Origin: Bacillota bacterium
Lineage (GTDB): Bacteria > Bacillota > Clostridia > Lachnospirales > Lachnospiraceae
Assembly (NCBI GenBank): GCA_023414875.1
Contig: JAEZMV010000005.1
Coordinates: 18,734-82,733 of the forward strand
Length of the DNA stretch: 64,000 nucleotides
Direction of reading: 5' to 3'
Positions 25,992 through 36,156 of this stretch are shown here, piece after piece. Position 1 is the stretch's first letter; every line of letters starts with the position of its first letter. A program made the translations under genes and the position numbers. The notes under the pieces are model-generated. The model worked only from the letters and a program-made list of their open reading frames with translations, did no database searches and was not told the origin of the DNA.

Positions 25992-27695
25992 TTACTTTAA
26001 ATATGCAATGGAATACCTTGGCATCTTTAAGCTACCATCCGTAAGTGTGACTTCGCTTCCATCCACGGTCAGATATCCTCTGATATCAAGCCTTTCTAAG
26101 TTGGCTGCATTCAGGTCAATAATAGCTGTATCAGAATTAATATTATATATGATTATGATCTCATTACCTTCATACACTTTCTTTACCGCACAGATATTCT
26201 TATCAATCAGCTCATCAATTAAACTCAGTTCGCCTCTTGCAATCTCAGGATTTTCATTACGGATACGAATTCCTCGTTTATAGTAGTTAACGATTGATAA
26301 CGGATTCTTTAATTGTTCCTCCAACGGTGCAAACAGCTGCTCAACCTCATCCGCCCCTGGGGGAGCCTGTGCCATTCCGGTTGTATCGGTGGAGGACCAT
26401 TGCATCGGTAGGCGTTTGTTCTCATCCTTGTCGCCCTTGCTATTCATTCCAATCTCTTCCCCATAATATACAAAAGGGCTTCCATTCATGGATAGCAGCA
26501 TACCGGCAGCCATTTTCATTTGGTTCTCATTGTTTGCGAGCTGGGCAGAAACTCTGGTATTATCATGATTACTAATAAAAGGTGCATCAATAAAGTTTGG
26601 ATTATTTTCACTGTATTGCTTATTCAGTTCCAGCAAGGATTTTGCAAAGGATTTTGCAGAAGCAGTACCTAATTTTCTTACAGTTGAGGCAACGATACCA
26701 TTATATTGAGCTAGTGGGTAATTGAAAATACTTGTTATACCGCTTTGATAATAATTGGCAATTACCGGCATCTCATCCCAGACTTCCGCTACAATATAAG
26801 CTTCTTCATCTACACCTTTGACATAATCACAAAACCATTGCAATACTTCTACATTTTTAGAGGTTTCACCTGTATAATATTCCTTCGCTGCATCAAGACG
26901 GAAGCCATCGACACCCAGGTCCAACCAGAATTTTGTAATTCTTTCAATTTCAACACGTAGTTCTGGACTTTCAAGAGCCAAATCCGGCATCTGATCCCAA
27001 AATACACATTCATAATACCAATCGGAGCTGCCGGCTCTATGGTAGTCCTTACTTCCATTTGTCTCCTTAACGAAATGATAATATCCCACTGTAGGACATT
27101 CCGTTATATCCGGTTCTTCCCCAGCTTCTAACCCTTCCAGATAATCAACTGCCGTCGTAAACCATGGGTGCTTTGCTGAGGTATGATTAATCACAAAATC
27201 AATGATTAATTTTATATCACGTTTTTCACATTCCGCTAAAAGCTTCAGGAAATCCTCCATAGAACCATATTGCGGGTCGATTGAGTATAAATCGGTCGCA
27301 TCATATTTATGATAAGAGGGGGATGGCATAATCGGCATCAGCCATATACCATTAAACCCCATATCGCTGATATAATCCAGCTTTGAAGTAATACCGTTCA
27401 TATCTCCTATTCCGTTACCATCGCTGTCATAAAAGGAGTATACAAATATCTCATAATAATTTCTGTAATTATCTCTGATGATATTAAGTTCCTGCTCGTA
27501 TTGATAGGATATCGGGGAAACGGTGGGCTCCACTGCCTGATCAGCAGTAGTCGATGTTACCTCTGAATTATTGTCATCCACAGCTGCCGGAGTAATCGTA
27601 ACGTCAATCAATTTCTCGGACTTATTACTGCATCCACAAACGATTACAATAAACAAAGAGAAACAAAAAATTATAGTAATTATTTTTCTTTTCAT
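25992..27695 (-). CDS. Extracellular alpha-amylase lipoprotein (GH13)
   Basis: 567 residues. A signal peptide with lipobox VCGC anchors it outside the membrane, then a linker. The GH13 barrel has region II DGFRLDAAKEY (nucleophile D), region III VAEVWDE (acid/base E) and region IV FISNHDNTR. It would cut starch or glycogen at the surface to maltodextrins for the adjacent transporter. I chose ATG 27695 after GGAG; the TTG upstream has no site. Confidence 0.94.
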   Translation of the reverse strand: MKRKIITIIFCFSLFIVIVCGCSNKSEKLIDVTITPAAVDDNNSEVTSTTADQAVEPTVSPISYQYEQELNIIRDNYRNYYEIFVYSFYDSDGNGIGDMNGITSKLDYISDMGFNGIWLMPIMPSPSYHKYDATDLYSIDPQYGSMEDFLKLLAECEKRDIKLIIDFVINHTSAKHPWFTTAVDYLEGLEAGEEPDITECPTVGYYHFVKETNGSKDYHRAGSSDWYYECVFWDQMPDLALESPELRVEIERITKFWLDLGVDGFRLDAAKEYYTGETSKNVEVLQWFCDYVKGVDEEAYIVAEVWDEMPVIANYYQSGITSIFNYPLAQYNGIVASTVRKLGTASAKSFAKSLLELNKQYSENNPNFIDAPFISNHDNTRVSAQLANNENQMKMAAGMLLSMNGSPFVYYGEEIGMNSKGDKDENKRLPMQWSSTDTTGMAQAPPGADEVEQLFAPLEEQLKNPLSIVNYYKRGIRIRNENPEIARGELSLIDELIDKNICAVKKVYEGNEIIIIYNINSDTAIIDLNAANLERLDIRGYLTVDGSEVTLTDGSLKMPRYSIAYLK

Positions 27696-27761
27696 AATAC
27701 TGATCTCCAAATCTTTTTCACTGCACCTCTAAATTTTGGTGTGATAGCTTCCCCGAATAAC

Positions 27762-27797
27762 AAAGAAGTACTGAAATCAGGTCCCCAGTACTTCTTT
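27762..27797 (-). terminator. Terminator after the maltodextrin permease genes
   Basis: A 12-bp perfect stem (27762-27773 with 27786-27797) starts 30 bp after the malG-like stop. Partial termination would set a lower level for the amylase gene. Confidence 0.8.
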
Positions 27798-27826
27798 AAA
27801 TTCGTAAGTTAATAATTGTTTTTAAA

Positions 27827-28702
27827 TTATCCCTTAACAGCTCCTGATACACCTTCCACAAAGAATCTCTGTGTTATAAGGAATATTATCGCAATTGGAA
27901 TGGAAATTATAACGCAACCTGCAAAGAAGGTAGTATAATAATATTCAACAAATTCCTTTTGCAGCATTGTCCATAAACCGATTGCAATCGTAAAATAATT
28001 TCTGTCCTGACCTAAGATAACCTTCGCAAAGATGTAGTCCACCCAAGGAGCCATAAAGGTCGTTAACAAAGTATTTACTATAATCGGTTTGGACAGCGGT
28101 ATCGTAATTCTACGGAATACATCCCACTTCGTAGCACCATCAATAAATGCTGCTTCATCAATTGATTTTGGTATAGTATCGAAGAAACCCTTGGCAATGT
28201 AAAAACCAAGACAGGCACCGGCCGAATATACGATAACAAGAGCCACAAGCTTTAGAGGTCCTGCTTCTAAAAAACCCAGTCCTTTTAAGATATAGTACAC
28301 CGCTATCATAGACATAAAGCCCGGGAACATACCTAATATAAGCGCAATATTCATTAATTTTTTACGCATCTTAAACCGCAATCTAGATAGAACATAGGAT
28401 ATACATAAAACAAAAAATGCAGAGATCAAACAGCTGGCTACTGCTACGAGCAATGTATTTGTAAACCATTTTGTAAATACCAGACTGCCGTTCTGGCTAA
28501 ATAAATTCTTAAAATTATCAAATGTAAATCCACGAGGCCAAACATAACTCTTATAGGTACCACTCTCTTTACGAAGGGAGGTTAGTATTACGAAAAAGAT
28601 CGGAAGGATCCATACAAAGCCTATAATAGCCAATACTGCATGTACTATTGAGTTTACTATAAAATGTTTTTTTGAGCCCTTAGACTTTATTTTTTTACTC
28701 AT
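27827..28702 (-). CDS. malG: Maltodextrin ABC transporter permease MalG-like
   Basis: Six-pass permease of 291 residues with the EAA loop DEAAFIDGATKWDVFRRITIPLSKP. The start codon overlaps the preceding permease stop (TAATG), so the two are coupled. No ATPase is encoded here; a shared MsmK/MalK-type ATPase elsewhere is expected, as is usual in Firmicutes. Confidence 0.93.
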   Translation of the reverse strand: MSKKIKSKGSKKHFIVNSIVHAVLAIIGFVWILPIFFVILTSLRKESGTYKSYVWPRGFTFDNFKNLFSQNGSLVFTKWFTNTLLVAVASCLISAFFVLCISYVLSRLRFKMRKKLMNIALILGMFPGFMSMIAVYYILKGLGFLEAGPLKLVALVIVYSAGACLGFYIAKGFFDTIPKSIDEAAFIDGATKWDVFRRITIPLSKPIIVNTLLTTFMAPWVDYIFAKVILGQDRNYFTIAIGLWTMLQKEFVEYYYTTFFAGCVIISIPIAIIFLITQRFFVEGVSGAVKG

Positions 28703-30096
28703 TATTGGAACGCCTCCTCATCCTTATAGGATCCTGTGCGACGATACGTTAATAAGGATAATGTCGCCAAAATCATAAATACAATGATACCGATTACTGC
28801 TCCTATATTATAATCTTTATTCGTTAAAGTCAGCTTATACAGCCAGGTAACTAATAGATCTGTCTTTCCTGCGCTGTAGTACTCAAGGGATTCCGGTCCA
28901 CCTCCTGTCAGTAGGAAAATAACATTGAAGTTATTGATATTACCGACAAAAACAGTAATCAAACTTGGTGTCATGACAAATAACATATATGGTAATGTTA
29001 TTTTAAAAAATGTTATTACGGAATTAGCACCATCTACTTTTGCAGCCTCATATAAATCTTTCGGAATATTATTTAAAATACCCGTGGTACTCAGCATGGT
29101 ATATGGTACACCAATCCAAATATTAACACAAATAATTGTGATTTTTGCCAATGTAGGGTCCGTAAGAAAAGGTATTGAGGTTTCTATTAATCCCATACTT
29201 TTTAAAATAGAATTTACCGGACCATTTGTATTAAAGATTGTACTCATTGTTAACAGTGAAACAAATTGAGGTACTGCTATTGATAATACAAATATAAATC
29301 TCCAGAAACTCTTAAAACGTGTATCCTTACGGTTAATTACTAATGCAAGAAGCATACCAAGGATAAAACAGGTAAAGGTTGAAAAAATAGCCCAGATAAT
29401 AGTCCAGGATAAAACTGGCCAGAAGGTTTTCGCCAGTACCCCACCCCATTTGAACATAGCTACAAAATTATCCAATCCAACCCAATCAAATAAATTACCC
29501 GGAGGCTGATGATTCTTATCATAATTAGTAAATGCAATCAAAATCATAAATGCGAGTGGAATTATTGTAAAACATATTATTCCTGTAATTGGGAATAAAA
29601 GCAGCATCTTATGTAGATTTTGATGCTTCAATGATTTTAAATCTTCTAAGAAATTCGGTAACGGTTTCCCTTGTTCTTTTCTAATTTGAGCATTGTACGC
29701 ACTCTTTACGGATGACATTAATATAAAGATTAATAAAAATGTGATAAAAAATGTGATAACTCCATATAGCAGGCAAAGCATGGAATTGTCTCCAACGACA
29801 TACTCATAAATCTGTTTTGTTTCATTAAAGACTTCTTCCTGTTCTCTTGTGCCTAGGGTTAATAAGTCTCTGATCGCTTTTGCCCCAAAGCTCACCATAT
29901 AAAGAATATAAGCGATTTCCAAAGACAATAAAAGTAGTCCGCGAGTTATCTGTTTGTGAAGGATATTGCCTAAACCAAAGACAACTGCAGATAATTTAGT
30001 TATGATATTTCCTTTTATAAATGCAGTGCCAAAACCTGCGCCAGAGCCAAATACTTTGGCTGGTTTTTTGGATGTTTTATGCTTATTCCCGGCCAT
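28702..30096 (-). CDS. malF: Maltodextrin ABC transporter permease MalF-like
   Basis: 464 residues. An N-terminal extension carries extra membrane segments (about 40-140) before the six-pass permease core with EAA loop YEAAKVDGANSVITFFKITLPYM. Length and extension match MalF. I chose ATG 30096, after GAGGAGGAG; an upstream extension is not supported. Confidence 0.93.
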   Translation of the reverse strand: MAGNKHKTSKKPAKVFGSGAGFGTAFIKGNIITKLSAVVFGLGNILHKQITRGLLLLSLEIAYILYMVSFGAKAIRDLLTLGTREQEEVFNETKQIYEYVVGDNSMLCLLYGVITFFITFLLIFILMSSVKSAYNAQIRKEQGKPLPNFLEDLKSLKHQNLHKMLLLFPITGIICFTIIPLAFMILIAFTNYDKNHQPPGNLFDWVGLDNFVAMFKWGGVLAKTFWPVLSWTIIWAIFSTFTCFILGMLLALVINRKDTRFKSFWRFIFVLSIAVPQFVSLLTMSTIFNTNGPVNSILKSMGLIETSIPFLTDPTLAKITIICVNIWIGVPYTMLSTTGILNNIPKDLYEAAKVDGANSVITFFKITLPYMLFVMTPSLITVFVGNINNFNVIFLLTGGGPESLEYYSAGKTDLLVTWLYKLTLTNKDYNIGAVIGIIVFMILATLSLLTYRRTGSYKDEEAFQ

Positions 30097-30246
30097 AAAT
30101 CTCCTCCTCATTAATAATAACTGACTTAGTTCTTTAGGATAGAAACGGAATGCTCCGTGCATAGAACATTCCGCCTCTATTAAATTTATAACATCTGAAT
30201 TAGGATTATATCATTATATTATATATTTTGATATAATTCATACAAA

Positions 30247-31566
30247 TTATTCTACAACCAGGGTAGCAACAAAAGTATCCAGTTTTTCCTGAACATTGTT
30301 TTTATTTAAATCACCACTTCTAATCTCAGTAGCAAATGCTGCTACATTAGACCAGTATCTTGAACTGAATTCTGCAGAGGTTGGCTGCATTACAGATGCA
30401 GTATTTGCTTCTGCAACGATAACAGCTGCTACAGGGTCAGCCTGAACTTCTGCGGAAGCTCCAACAGTAAGATTGGTAGGAACCTGAGCTGTTTCAAGAA
30501 AACGTTGTTTCTGCATTTCTTCTCCACCTAGATATGCTGCGAATGCCACTGCTACTGCAGGGTATTTAGCCTGAGCGTTAACACCAATTGCTTTTGAACC
30601 ATAGAAACCTTTTAACTGATAGGTATTTCCATCGGGATTAAAGGTAGGAATTATAGCAAGACCTAAATCGTCGCCTAAAGCATCCTTATATAATTGGAAA
30701 TTCCAAGAGCCGTCAAACCAGGCACCGATTCTGTGATCCGCTGCTAACTCTGTTAAAGATACATCATCAGAGTAAGCACATTTCGGATTGTTAATTAAGT
30801 CGATTAAGTAATTTGTTACAGCTACACCGGTAGGATTGTTCCAGTTACAACCTGCAGCAAAATCAGTTCCACTTTCACCGTAAATTGTTAAACCAGCACC
30901 ATAATAGTAGGAAGCTAATTTCCAACCGCCTGCTGAGTCAAAGCAGAAGTTATATACGTTATCAGCTGTCTCTTTTGCCATAATAGTCTCAAGAGATTTT
31001 ACATCTTCTTCTGTTAAAAGAGATTTATCATAATACATAAAGAAGGTATTATGTGTAAAAGGAATTGCATAAATCGCATCGTCTACAGAAACAGTATCAA
31101 CAACCGCCTCTGCCATTGTAGTTTTTACCATTTCCTCTGTTGATCCGCCAAGTCTTGCAATTGCACCTGCATTCACAAGTTCTCTTAACTGATCGTTAGC
31201 AAAGAAGAACACATCACCGGCTGCTGCTACGTCTTTCAGGATTTCATCCTTAGCAGTATCTTCGCCCTGTGCAACTACAGTAAAATCGATGTCCCATTCA
31301 GGATGTAATGCCTGGAAGGATTGACACATTTTATCCATTGTGTTTGTTTGAATTTGATTCTCAGGAGCCCATATAGTTAAAGTAACCTTTTCCGGAGTAA
31401 CAGCTTCCGGTGCTTTTGTTGCTTCCGTGTTAGTATCTTCCTTGTTAGTATCTTCCTTGTTGGTATCCTCTGTTTTCGTATCCTCTTTTGCTCCACATGC
31501 AGCAAAACTGCCAATTACCATAATAGCAACTAAAAGTAACGCGATAAGTTTTGTAACCTTTTTCAT
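30247..31566 (-). CDS. malE: Maltodextrin-binding lipoprotein
   Basis: 439 residues. Signal peptide with lipobox FAACG, then a short tandem repeat linker (units of KEDTN), then a type I solute-binding fold (LTIWAPENQIQ; AIPFTHNTFFMYYDK; GAWFDGSWNFQLYKDALGDDLGLAIIP). It captures maltodextrins for MalFG. The linker repeats are also near-identical in DNA (31431-31475), so their number may vary between strains. Confidence 0.93.
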   Translation of the reverse strand: MKKVTKLIALLLVAIMVIGSFAACGAKEDTKTEDTNKEDTNKEDTNTEATKAPEAVTPEKVTLTIWAPENQIQTNTMDKMCQSFQALHPEWDIDFTVVAQGEDTAKDEILKDVAAAGDVFFFANDQLRELVNAGAIARLGGSTEEMVKTTMAEAVVDTVSVDDAIYAIPFTHNTFFMYYDKSLLTEEDVKSLETIMAKETADNVYNFCFDSAGGWKLASYYYGAGLTIYGESGTDFAAGCNWNNPTGVAVTNYLIDLINNPKCAYSDDVSLTELAADHRIGAWFDGSWNFQLYKDALGDDLGLAIIPTFNPDGNTYQLKGFYGSKAIGVNAQAKYPAVAVAFAAYLGGEEMQKQRFLETAQVPTNLTVGASAEVQADPVAAVIVAEANTASVMQPTSAEFSSRYWSNVAAFATEIRSGDLNKNNVQEKLDTFVATLVVE

Positions 31567-31594
31567 AATCCTCTACCTCTTTCCTTTTTATTTA

Positions 31595-31637
31595 CATACT
31601 AACCTAATATGCTGCATCTTTGATGCAGCACAAAACG
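31595..31637. repeat. Dispersed 43-bp repeat with hairpin, copy 2
   Basis: Same length and palindrome (TGCTGCATCTTTGATGCAGC, 31610-31629) as the copy at 8109-8151, with differences confined mainly to a 7-bp stretch before the stem. Two more short palindromes follow (CGAATTG/CAATTCG, GGCAA/TTGCC) in the gap between malQ-glgP and malE. Confidence 0.7.
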
Positions 31638-31739
31638 AATTGTCCAATTCGCTTTGTGAATTTATAAGCTAGGCAATAAATTGCCTTATATCCCAAGAAT
31701 ATGATGCCTTTCTTGGTTGAAAAATATGCTCGTCACATA

Positions 31740-34700
31740 TTAATTCCAGATTTCATTTGCATAGTCCCTAATGGATCTGTCGCTTGAGAACTTTCCAGCG
31801 TTTGCAGTATTTAGAAAGCATTTTCTACGGAAGCTATAGGTATCAGAATAATCCCGATTTACCTGAAGCTTCGCTTCACAATATGGGATGAAGTCCAAAA
31901 GCAGATAATAATAATCCGGTTTATGCCAGCTGGCTCCGTTAAGGATTGAGTTGTATAATTCCTCAAACATTCCAGTCTTACCATCATCAAAGGTTCCATT
32001 CACTAGAGTATCCAATACTTTCTTGATCCTAGGGTTTTTCTCGTATAATTCTCTCGGATTATAAGTATCTTTAATCTTTTCGATATCCTCAACTCTTGCC
32101 CCAAAGATGTAATTGTTCTCTTCTCCTGCCTGTTCTACGATTTCTACATTAGCTCCATCGTAGGTTCCTAAGGTTACTGCACCGTTTAGCATAAATTTCA
32201 TATTGCCGGTTCCGGAAGCCTCTGTACCTGCCGTCGAGATCTGCTCGGATATATCAGCAGCCGGAGTTAGTTTCTCGGCATAGGATACATTATAGTTATG
32301 AACAAAAATTACCTGCAGCTTATCCTTTATCTCTTGATCTTGTTCCATCATCTTTGCTATTTCATTCAGGAATTTTATGATCCCCTTTGCTCTGTAATAT
32401 CCTGGAGCTGCTTTTGCTCCGAAGATAAAAGCGGTTGGATTTAACTCTTTTATTCTTCCATCCTTCAATCCAAAATAAATATCTAGGATGGAAAATGCAT
32501 TCAGAAGCTGACGCTTATATTCATGAAGCCGTTTTACCTGAATATCAAAGATAAAGTCTGGATTTACACGAATTTTCTCCTGCTTGTAGATGTAATCTGC
32601 CAGCTGTCTCTTTTTTATACGTTTAATATCACCAAACTGTTTCATCACCTGCTTATTATTTGCAAACTTTTCAAGATCCTTCAAGCGATCTAAATCTGTC
32701 AGCCAGGAGTTGCCTATTTTATCGGATATAAATCCTGCAAGCTCCATATTAGCAAGCGCAAGCCATCTTCTTTGCGTAATTCCGTTTGTTTTATTATTAA
32801 AACGTTCCGGATATAACTCATACCATTCCTTCAAGGCATCATTTTTTAGAATTTCTGTATGCAGCTTAGCTACACCATTGGTTGAATGGGTTGCATAAAT
32901 AGCAAGTCTGGCCATATGAATGGTATCGTTATCTATAATGAGATATTGCTTTTGTTCCTCTTCGGTAACCTTTCCAAAGGACTTTAATTCTTTTATTAAG
33001 GCCTTATGAATTAAAACTACATATTTATAAACTGCTGGAATCACTGTCTTAAATAAGCCGGCATTCCATTTTTCTAAAGCCTCTGACATTACAGTATGAT
33101 TAGTATATGCAAAGGTTTCTTTTGCAATTCGAAGTGCTTTTGTAAATGATATTTTTTCTTCTTCTACGAAAAGACGTATAAGCTCAGGTATTGCCACAAC
33201 CGGATGAGTATCGTTTAACTGTATCGCATATTCTTCTGAGAAATGTGAAAAATCCTCACCGAATTTCTTCTTATATCTGCCAATCACATCCTGAAGAGTT
33301 GCTGCAGAGAAGAAATACTCCTGCTTCAGTCTTAATTTCTTACCCTCATCCGAGCTGTCATTCGGATAAAGCAGACTGCTGATTGCCTCAGCTTCATTTT
33401 TATTCTTAGAAGCTTTATCATATTTTTGTTCATTGAATAATTCAAAATTAAACTGTTCCAGAGGCTCCGCCTGCCATAGACGTAAGGTATTCACCTTTCT
33501 ATCACCATATCCGATTACCGGAGTATCATAGGGCACGGCATATACCGATTGGTTTTTGTAATGAATTAGTACCTTTTCATCCTCTTTACGAATGGACCAG
33601 GGATCACCAAAGCGCTGCCAATCATCCGGTATCTCCTTCTGGAAACCATCTTCAAAATATTGTTTGAATAGGCCGTATTTATATCGTATACCATAACCGT
33701 TTAAGGTAATTCCTATCGTGGCTCCTGAATCTAAAAAGCAGGCTGCCAGACGGCCCAGACCACCATTGCCAAGAGCAGCATCTTCAATATCCTCAAATAC
33801 TCGGATATCCAGATTATTTTCACTCATCAGTTCAATAAATTGGTTAAATAATCCCATATTATAGAGATTGCTGTATACCAAACGACCAATTAGAAATTCT
33901 GCCGAAAGGTAGCAAACCTTCTTACCCGGTACTGAAAGCCCCCATTCCTTACCAAGGTTTTTCATAGCTGCTTTAGAAACTGCATTATATAACTGGATTG
34001 TACTTGCTTCTTTTATTGTCTTCTGATAATCCAAATCCAATATCGCTATCACATTGGCTTTAAAACTATTATCCATCACTTCCTCCTCGATTAAGGAATT
34101 GTCATCATCCTCTGTTACTCGCGTCTGCTTAGGTGCCCTGGCATAAATTGCTGCATATTCTGAAAGTATCTCTTCCGGTATATCCTCGTATTGACTTTTT
34201 TTCATACGCCATAACCAGTTTCCGCCGATGGTAGAAGGAAAGTTCATTCTCGCCGTATTATCCAGCAGTAGCAGATCCTGCATCTGCACTACAACTACAT
34301 TTGCATTACTGGAATATAGTGCTCTGATTATGGCATATGGCAATTTTTCTCTTGAACTTACACTAAAATAACGATAGGCGAATTCCAATTCTTCTTCCGT
34401 TTTATTCATTAAGTATCCAACCAGAGTTTCATTATCATGAGTGCCTGTATACGCTACCATATTAGTTCCAATGTAATTATGCGGAAGATACTCATGGTCA
34501 GCCGGACCACCTAATCCAAATTCGAGAATTTTCATCCCCGCATAACCGGTTTCGTTAATCAACGCTCTTACCTCCGATGTAATAGCCCCTAAATCCTCAG
34601 CAATGATTTTTGCTTCACCAATGGACTCTTCTATCACGTCAGTAAGTTTCTTTCCAGGACCCTGTTTCCATTCACCTTTTACGGCAGATGGGCATTCCGC

Positions 34701-35636
34701 CGGTATGGAATAATAATTTACTATTCCTATAAAATGATCGATACGGATGATATCATATAATTCGGCTGATATCTTCATTCGCTCTCTCCACCAGGCAAAA
34801 TCGTGTTCTTCCATAACATCCCAGCGATATAATGGGTTGCCCCAGCGCTGTCCGATATCTGAGAAAGTATCCGGAGGAACTCCTGCTACATTAATCGGGT
34901 TCTTTCTCTCATCAAGCTCAAATAAATTACCATGCACCCATACGTCCGAACTGTCAGTTGATACATAAAGCGGAATATCACCGACTATCTGTATACCGAT
35001 TTTATTGGCATAATATTTTAATTTATCCCATTGTTCGCGGAATTTGTATTGACAGAACTCCCAAAAATTAATTTCCTCTTCCAACATTTCTGTATAACGT
35101 TTCAGTGCTTCTGGCCTTCGCAGTTTTATGTCCTCATCCCACAAAAGCCATTCTTTATTTCCAAAATAACCTTTCACAGCCATGTAGATGCTATAATCCT
35201 TCAACCAGTATTCATTCTTCTTGCAGAAATTCAGAAATTCTTCTTTGTTAAAATGCTGACTTCTATGAAATGCCTTCTTTAAAACTGTAAAACGCAATTG
35301 ATAAATCTGTGCATAATCAATACAATCCTCTGCGTTCTGCCATTTTAAGGTATTTACCTCCATTGGTTCCAACAGCCCTTCACTGATCAGATAATCCAAA
35401 TCAATATAATATGGATTACCGGCAAATGCTGAAAAAGATTGATATGGACTATCTCCATAGCTCGTGGGTCCAACCGGTAGTACCTGCCAATATTTACAAC
35501 CAGTCCGCTTTACAAAATCCGCAAAGGTATATCCCTCTTGCCCTAAGGTGCCGATGCCATACGGGGATGGTAATGCGCTAATTGGCATCAATATTCCGGC
35601 TCCTCTATTAAGTTCATGTTTTCTTCTTATAGTCAT
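31740..35636 (-). CDS. malQ-glgP: 4-alpha-glucanotransferase / glucan phosphorylase fusion
   Basis: 1298 residues in one frame. Residues 1 to about 500 are MalQ (GH77): D300 (RIDHF), E347 (AEDLG), D401 (THDNE). After an acidic linker (about 503-525) comes a GT35 phosphorylase: YLSAEFLIGR (576-585), NGGLGRLAACFLDS (624-637) and the PLP motif EASGTGNMKFMLNGA near the C-terminus. The fusion would remodel short maltodextrins and phosphorolyse them to glucose 1-phosphate. Cytosolic. The ribosome binding site is distant (GGAG, 13 nt). Confidence 0.95.
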   Translation of the reverse strand: MTIRRKHELNRGAGILMPISALPSPYGIGTLGQEGYTFADFVKRTGCKYWQVLPVGPTSYGDSPYQSFSAFAGNPYYIDLDYLISEGLLEPMEVNTLKWQNAEDCIDYAQIYQLRFTVLKKAFHRSQHFNKEEFLNFCKKNEYWLKDYSIYMAVKGYFGNKEWLLWDEDIKLRRPEALKRYTEMLEEEINFWEFCQYKFREQWDKLKYYANKIGIQIVGDIPLYVSTDSSDVWVHGNLFELDERKNPINVAGVPPDTFSDIGQRWGNPLYRWDVMEEHDFAWWRERMKISAELYDIIRIDHFIGIVNYYSIPAECPSAVKGEWKQGPGKKLTDVIEESIGEAKIIAEDLGAITSEVRALINETGYAGMKILEFGLGGPADHEYLPHNYIGTNMVAYTGTHDNETLVGYLMNKTEEELEFAYRYFSVSSREKLPYAIIRALYSSNANVVVVQMQDLLLLDNTARMNFPSTIGGNWLWRMKKSQYEDIPEEILSEYAAIYARAPKQTRVTEDDDNSLIEEEVMDNSFKANVIAILDLDYQKTIKEASTIQLYNAVSKAAMKNLGKEWGLSVPGKKVCYLSAEFLIGRLVYSNLYNMGLFNQFIELMSENNLDIRVFEDIEDAALGNGGLGRLAACFLDSGATIGITLNGYGIRYKYGLFKQYFEDGFQKEIPDDWQRFGDPWSIRKEDEKVLIHYKNQSVYAVPYDTPVIGYGDRKVNTLRLWQAEPLEQFNFELFNEQKYDKASKNKNEAEAISSLLYPNDSSDEGKKLRLKQEYFFSAATLQDVIGRYKKKFGEDFSHFSEEYAIQLNDTHPVVAIPELIRLFVEEEKISFTKALRIAKETFAYTNHTVMSEALEKWNAGLFKTVIPAVYKYVVLIHKALIKELKSFGKVTEEEQKQYLIIDNDTIHMARLAIYATHSTNGVAKLHTEILKNDALKEWYELYPERFNNKTNGITQRRWLALANMELAGFISDKIGNSWLTDLDRLKDLEKFANNKQVMKQFGDIKRIKKRQLADYIYKQEKIRVNPDFIFDIQVKRLHEYKRQLLNAFSILDIYFGLKDGRIKELNPTAFIFGAKAAPGYYRAKGIIKFLNEIAKMMEQDQEIKDKLQVIFVHNYNVSYAEKLTPAADISEQISTAGTEASGTGNMKFMLNGAVTLGTYDGANVEIVEQAGEENNYIFGARVEDIEKIKDTYNPRELYEKNPRIKKVLDTLVNGTFDDGKTGMFEELYNSILNGASWHKPDYYYLLLDFIPYCEAKLQVNRDYSDTYSFRRKCFLNTANAGKFSSDRSIRDYANEIWN

Positions 35637-35730
35637 GTGTTATATGCATCTCCGGAATCTTCAAATTATTCGGTGTTATAGCTCTCCTTTTGTATATTTT
35701 CTTCTACAATCATGTTATAGTCTCAACTAC

Positions 35731-35748
35731 TTTCGATAATTTTCGAAA
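35731..35748 (-). promoter_or_regulatory. LacI-type operator of malQ-glgP
   Basis: TTTCGATAATTTTCGAAA is an 18-bp near-perfect palindrome. It lies about 4-21 bp downstream of the predicted transcription start of malQ-glgP and near the divergent LacI gene, in the position of a roadblock operator. Confidence 0.65.
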
Positions 35749-35758
35749 CTATATGCAT

Positions 35759-35787
35759 ATGGTAGCATTTTCTAATTGCTTTGTCAA
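35759..35787 (-). promoter_or_regulatory. Promoter of malQ-glgP
   Basis: Minus strand -35 TTGACA (35782-35787) and weak -10 TACCAT (35759-35764), 17 bp apart. It gives a leader of about 115 nt. The remaining 35790-36080 is AT-rich with no gene. Confidence 0.6.
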
Positions 35788-36083
35788 TAAAGATATTTTA
35801 TATTTTAGTTATAATATATATTTCCCAACTCATTAGATTTAATTCTTTTGTTTATTTTTACATTATACAAAAATTTCGTCATATTAATGCTCATTTTTAA
35901 GTAATATTTCTATGGTGGAAATCGTGATTTTATCAACTTTATAAAAAATTTTCGAATAAGTTAGGTCAATATCCCTATAGATCCTAGTAAAGTTGTATTT
36001 ATTTGCCATAAGTCGAAATATACAAAAAAAAGACTAAAATAATGAATGAAATCTGTAAGAATAGGCGAATTAATAAAGATATA

Positions 36084-36117
36084 TTGAAAATAAACATACT
36101 TGAGGTTATACTTAAGT
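36084..36117 (+). promoter_or_regulatory. Promoter and possible autoregulatory site of the LacI gene
   Basis: -35 TTGAAA (36084-36089), 17 bp, -10 TATACT (36107-36112). The imperfect palindrome ACTTGAG...CTTAAGT (36098-36117) covers the -10. Confidence 0.6.
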
Positions 36118-36156
36118 TGATTTTATGTTTGTTTAATTGCATTAGGAGGAGCGTCC

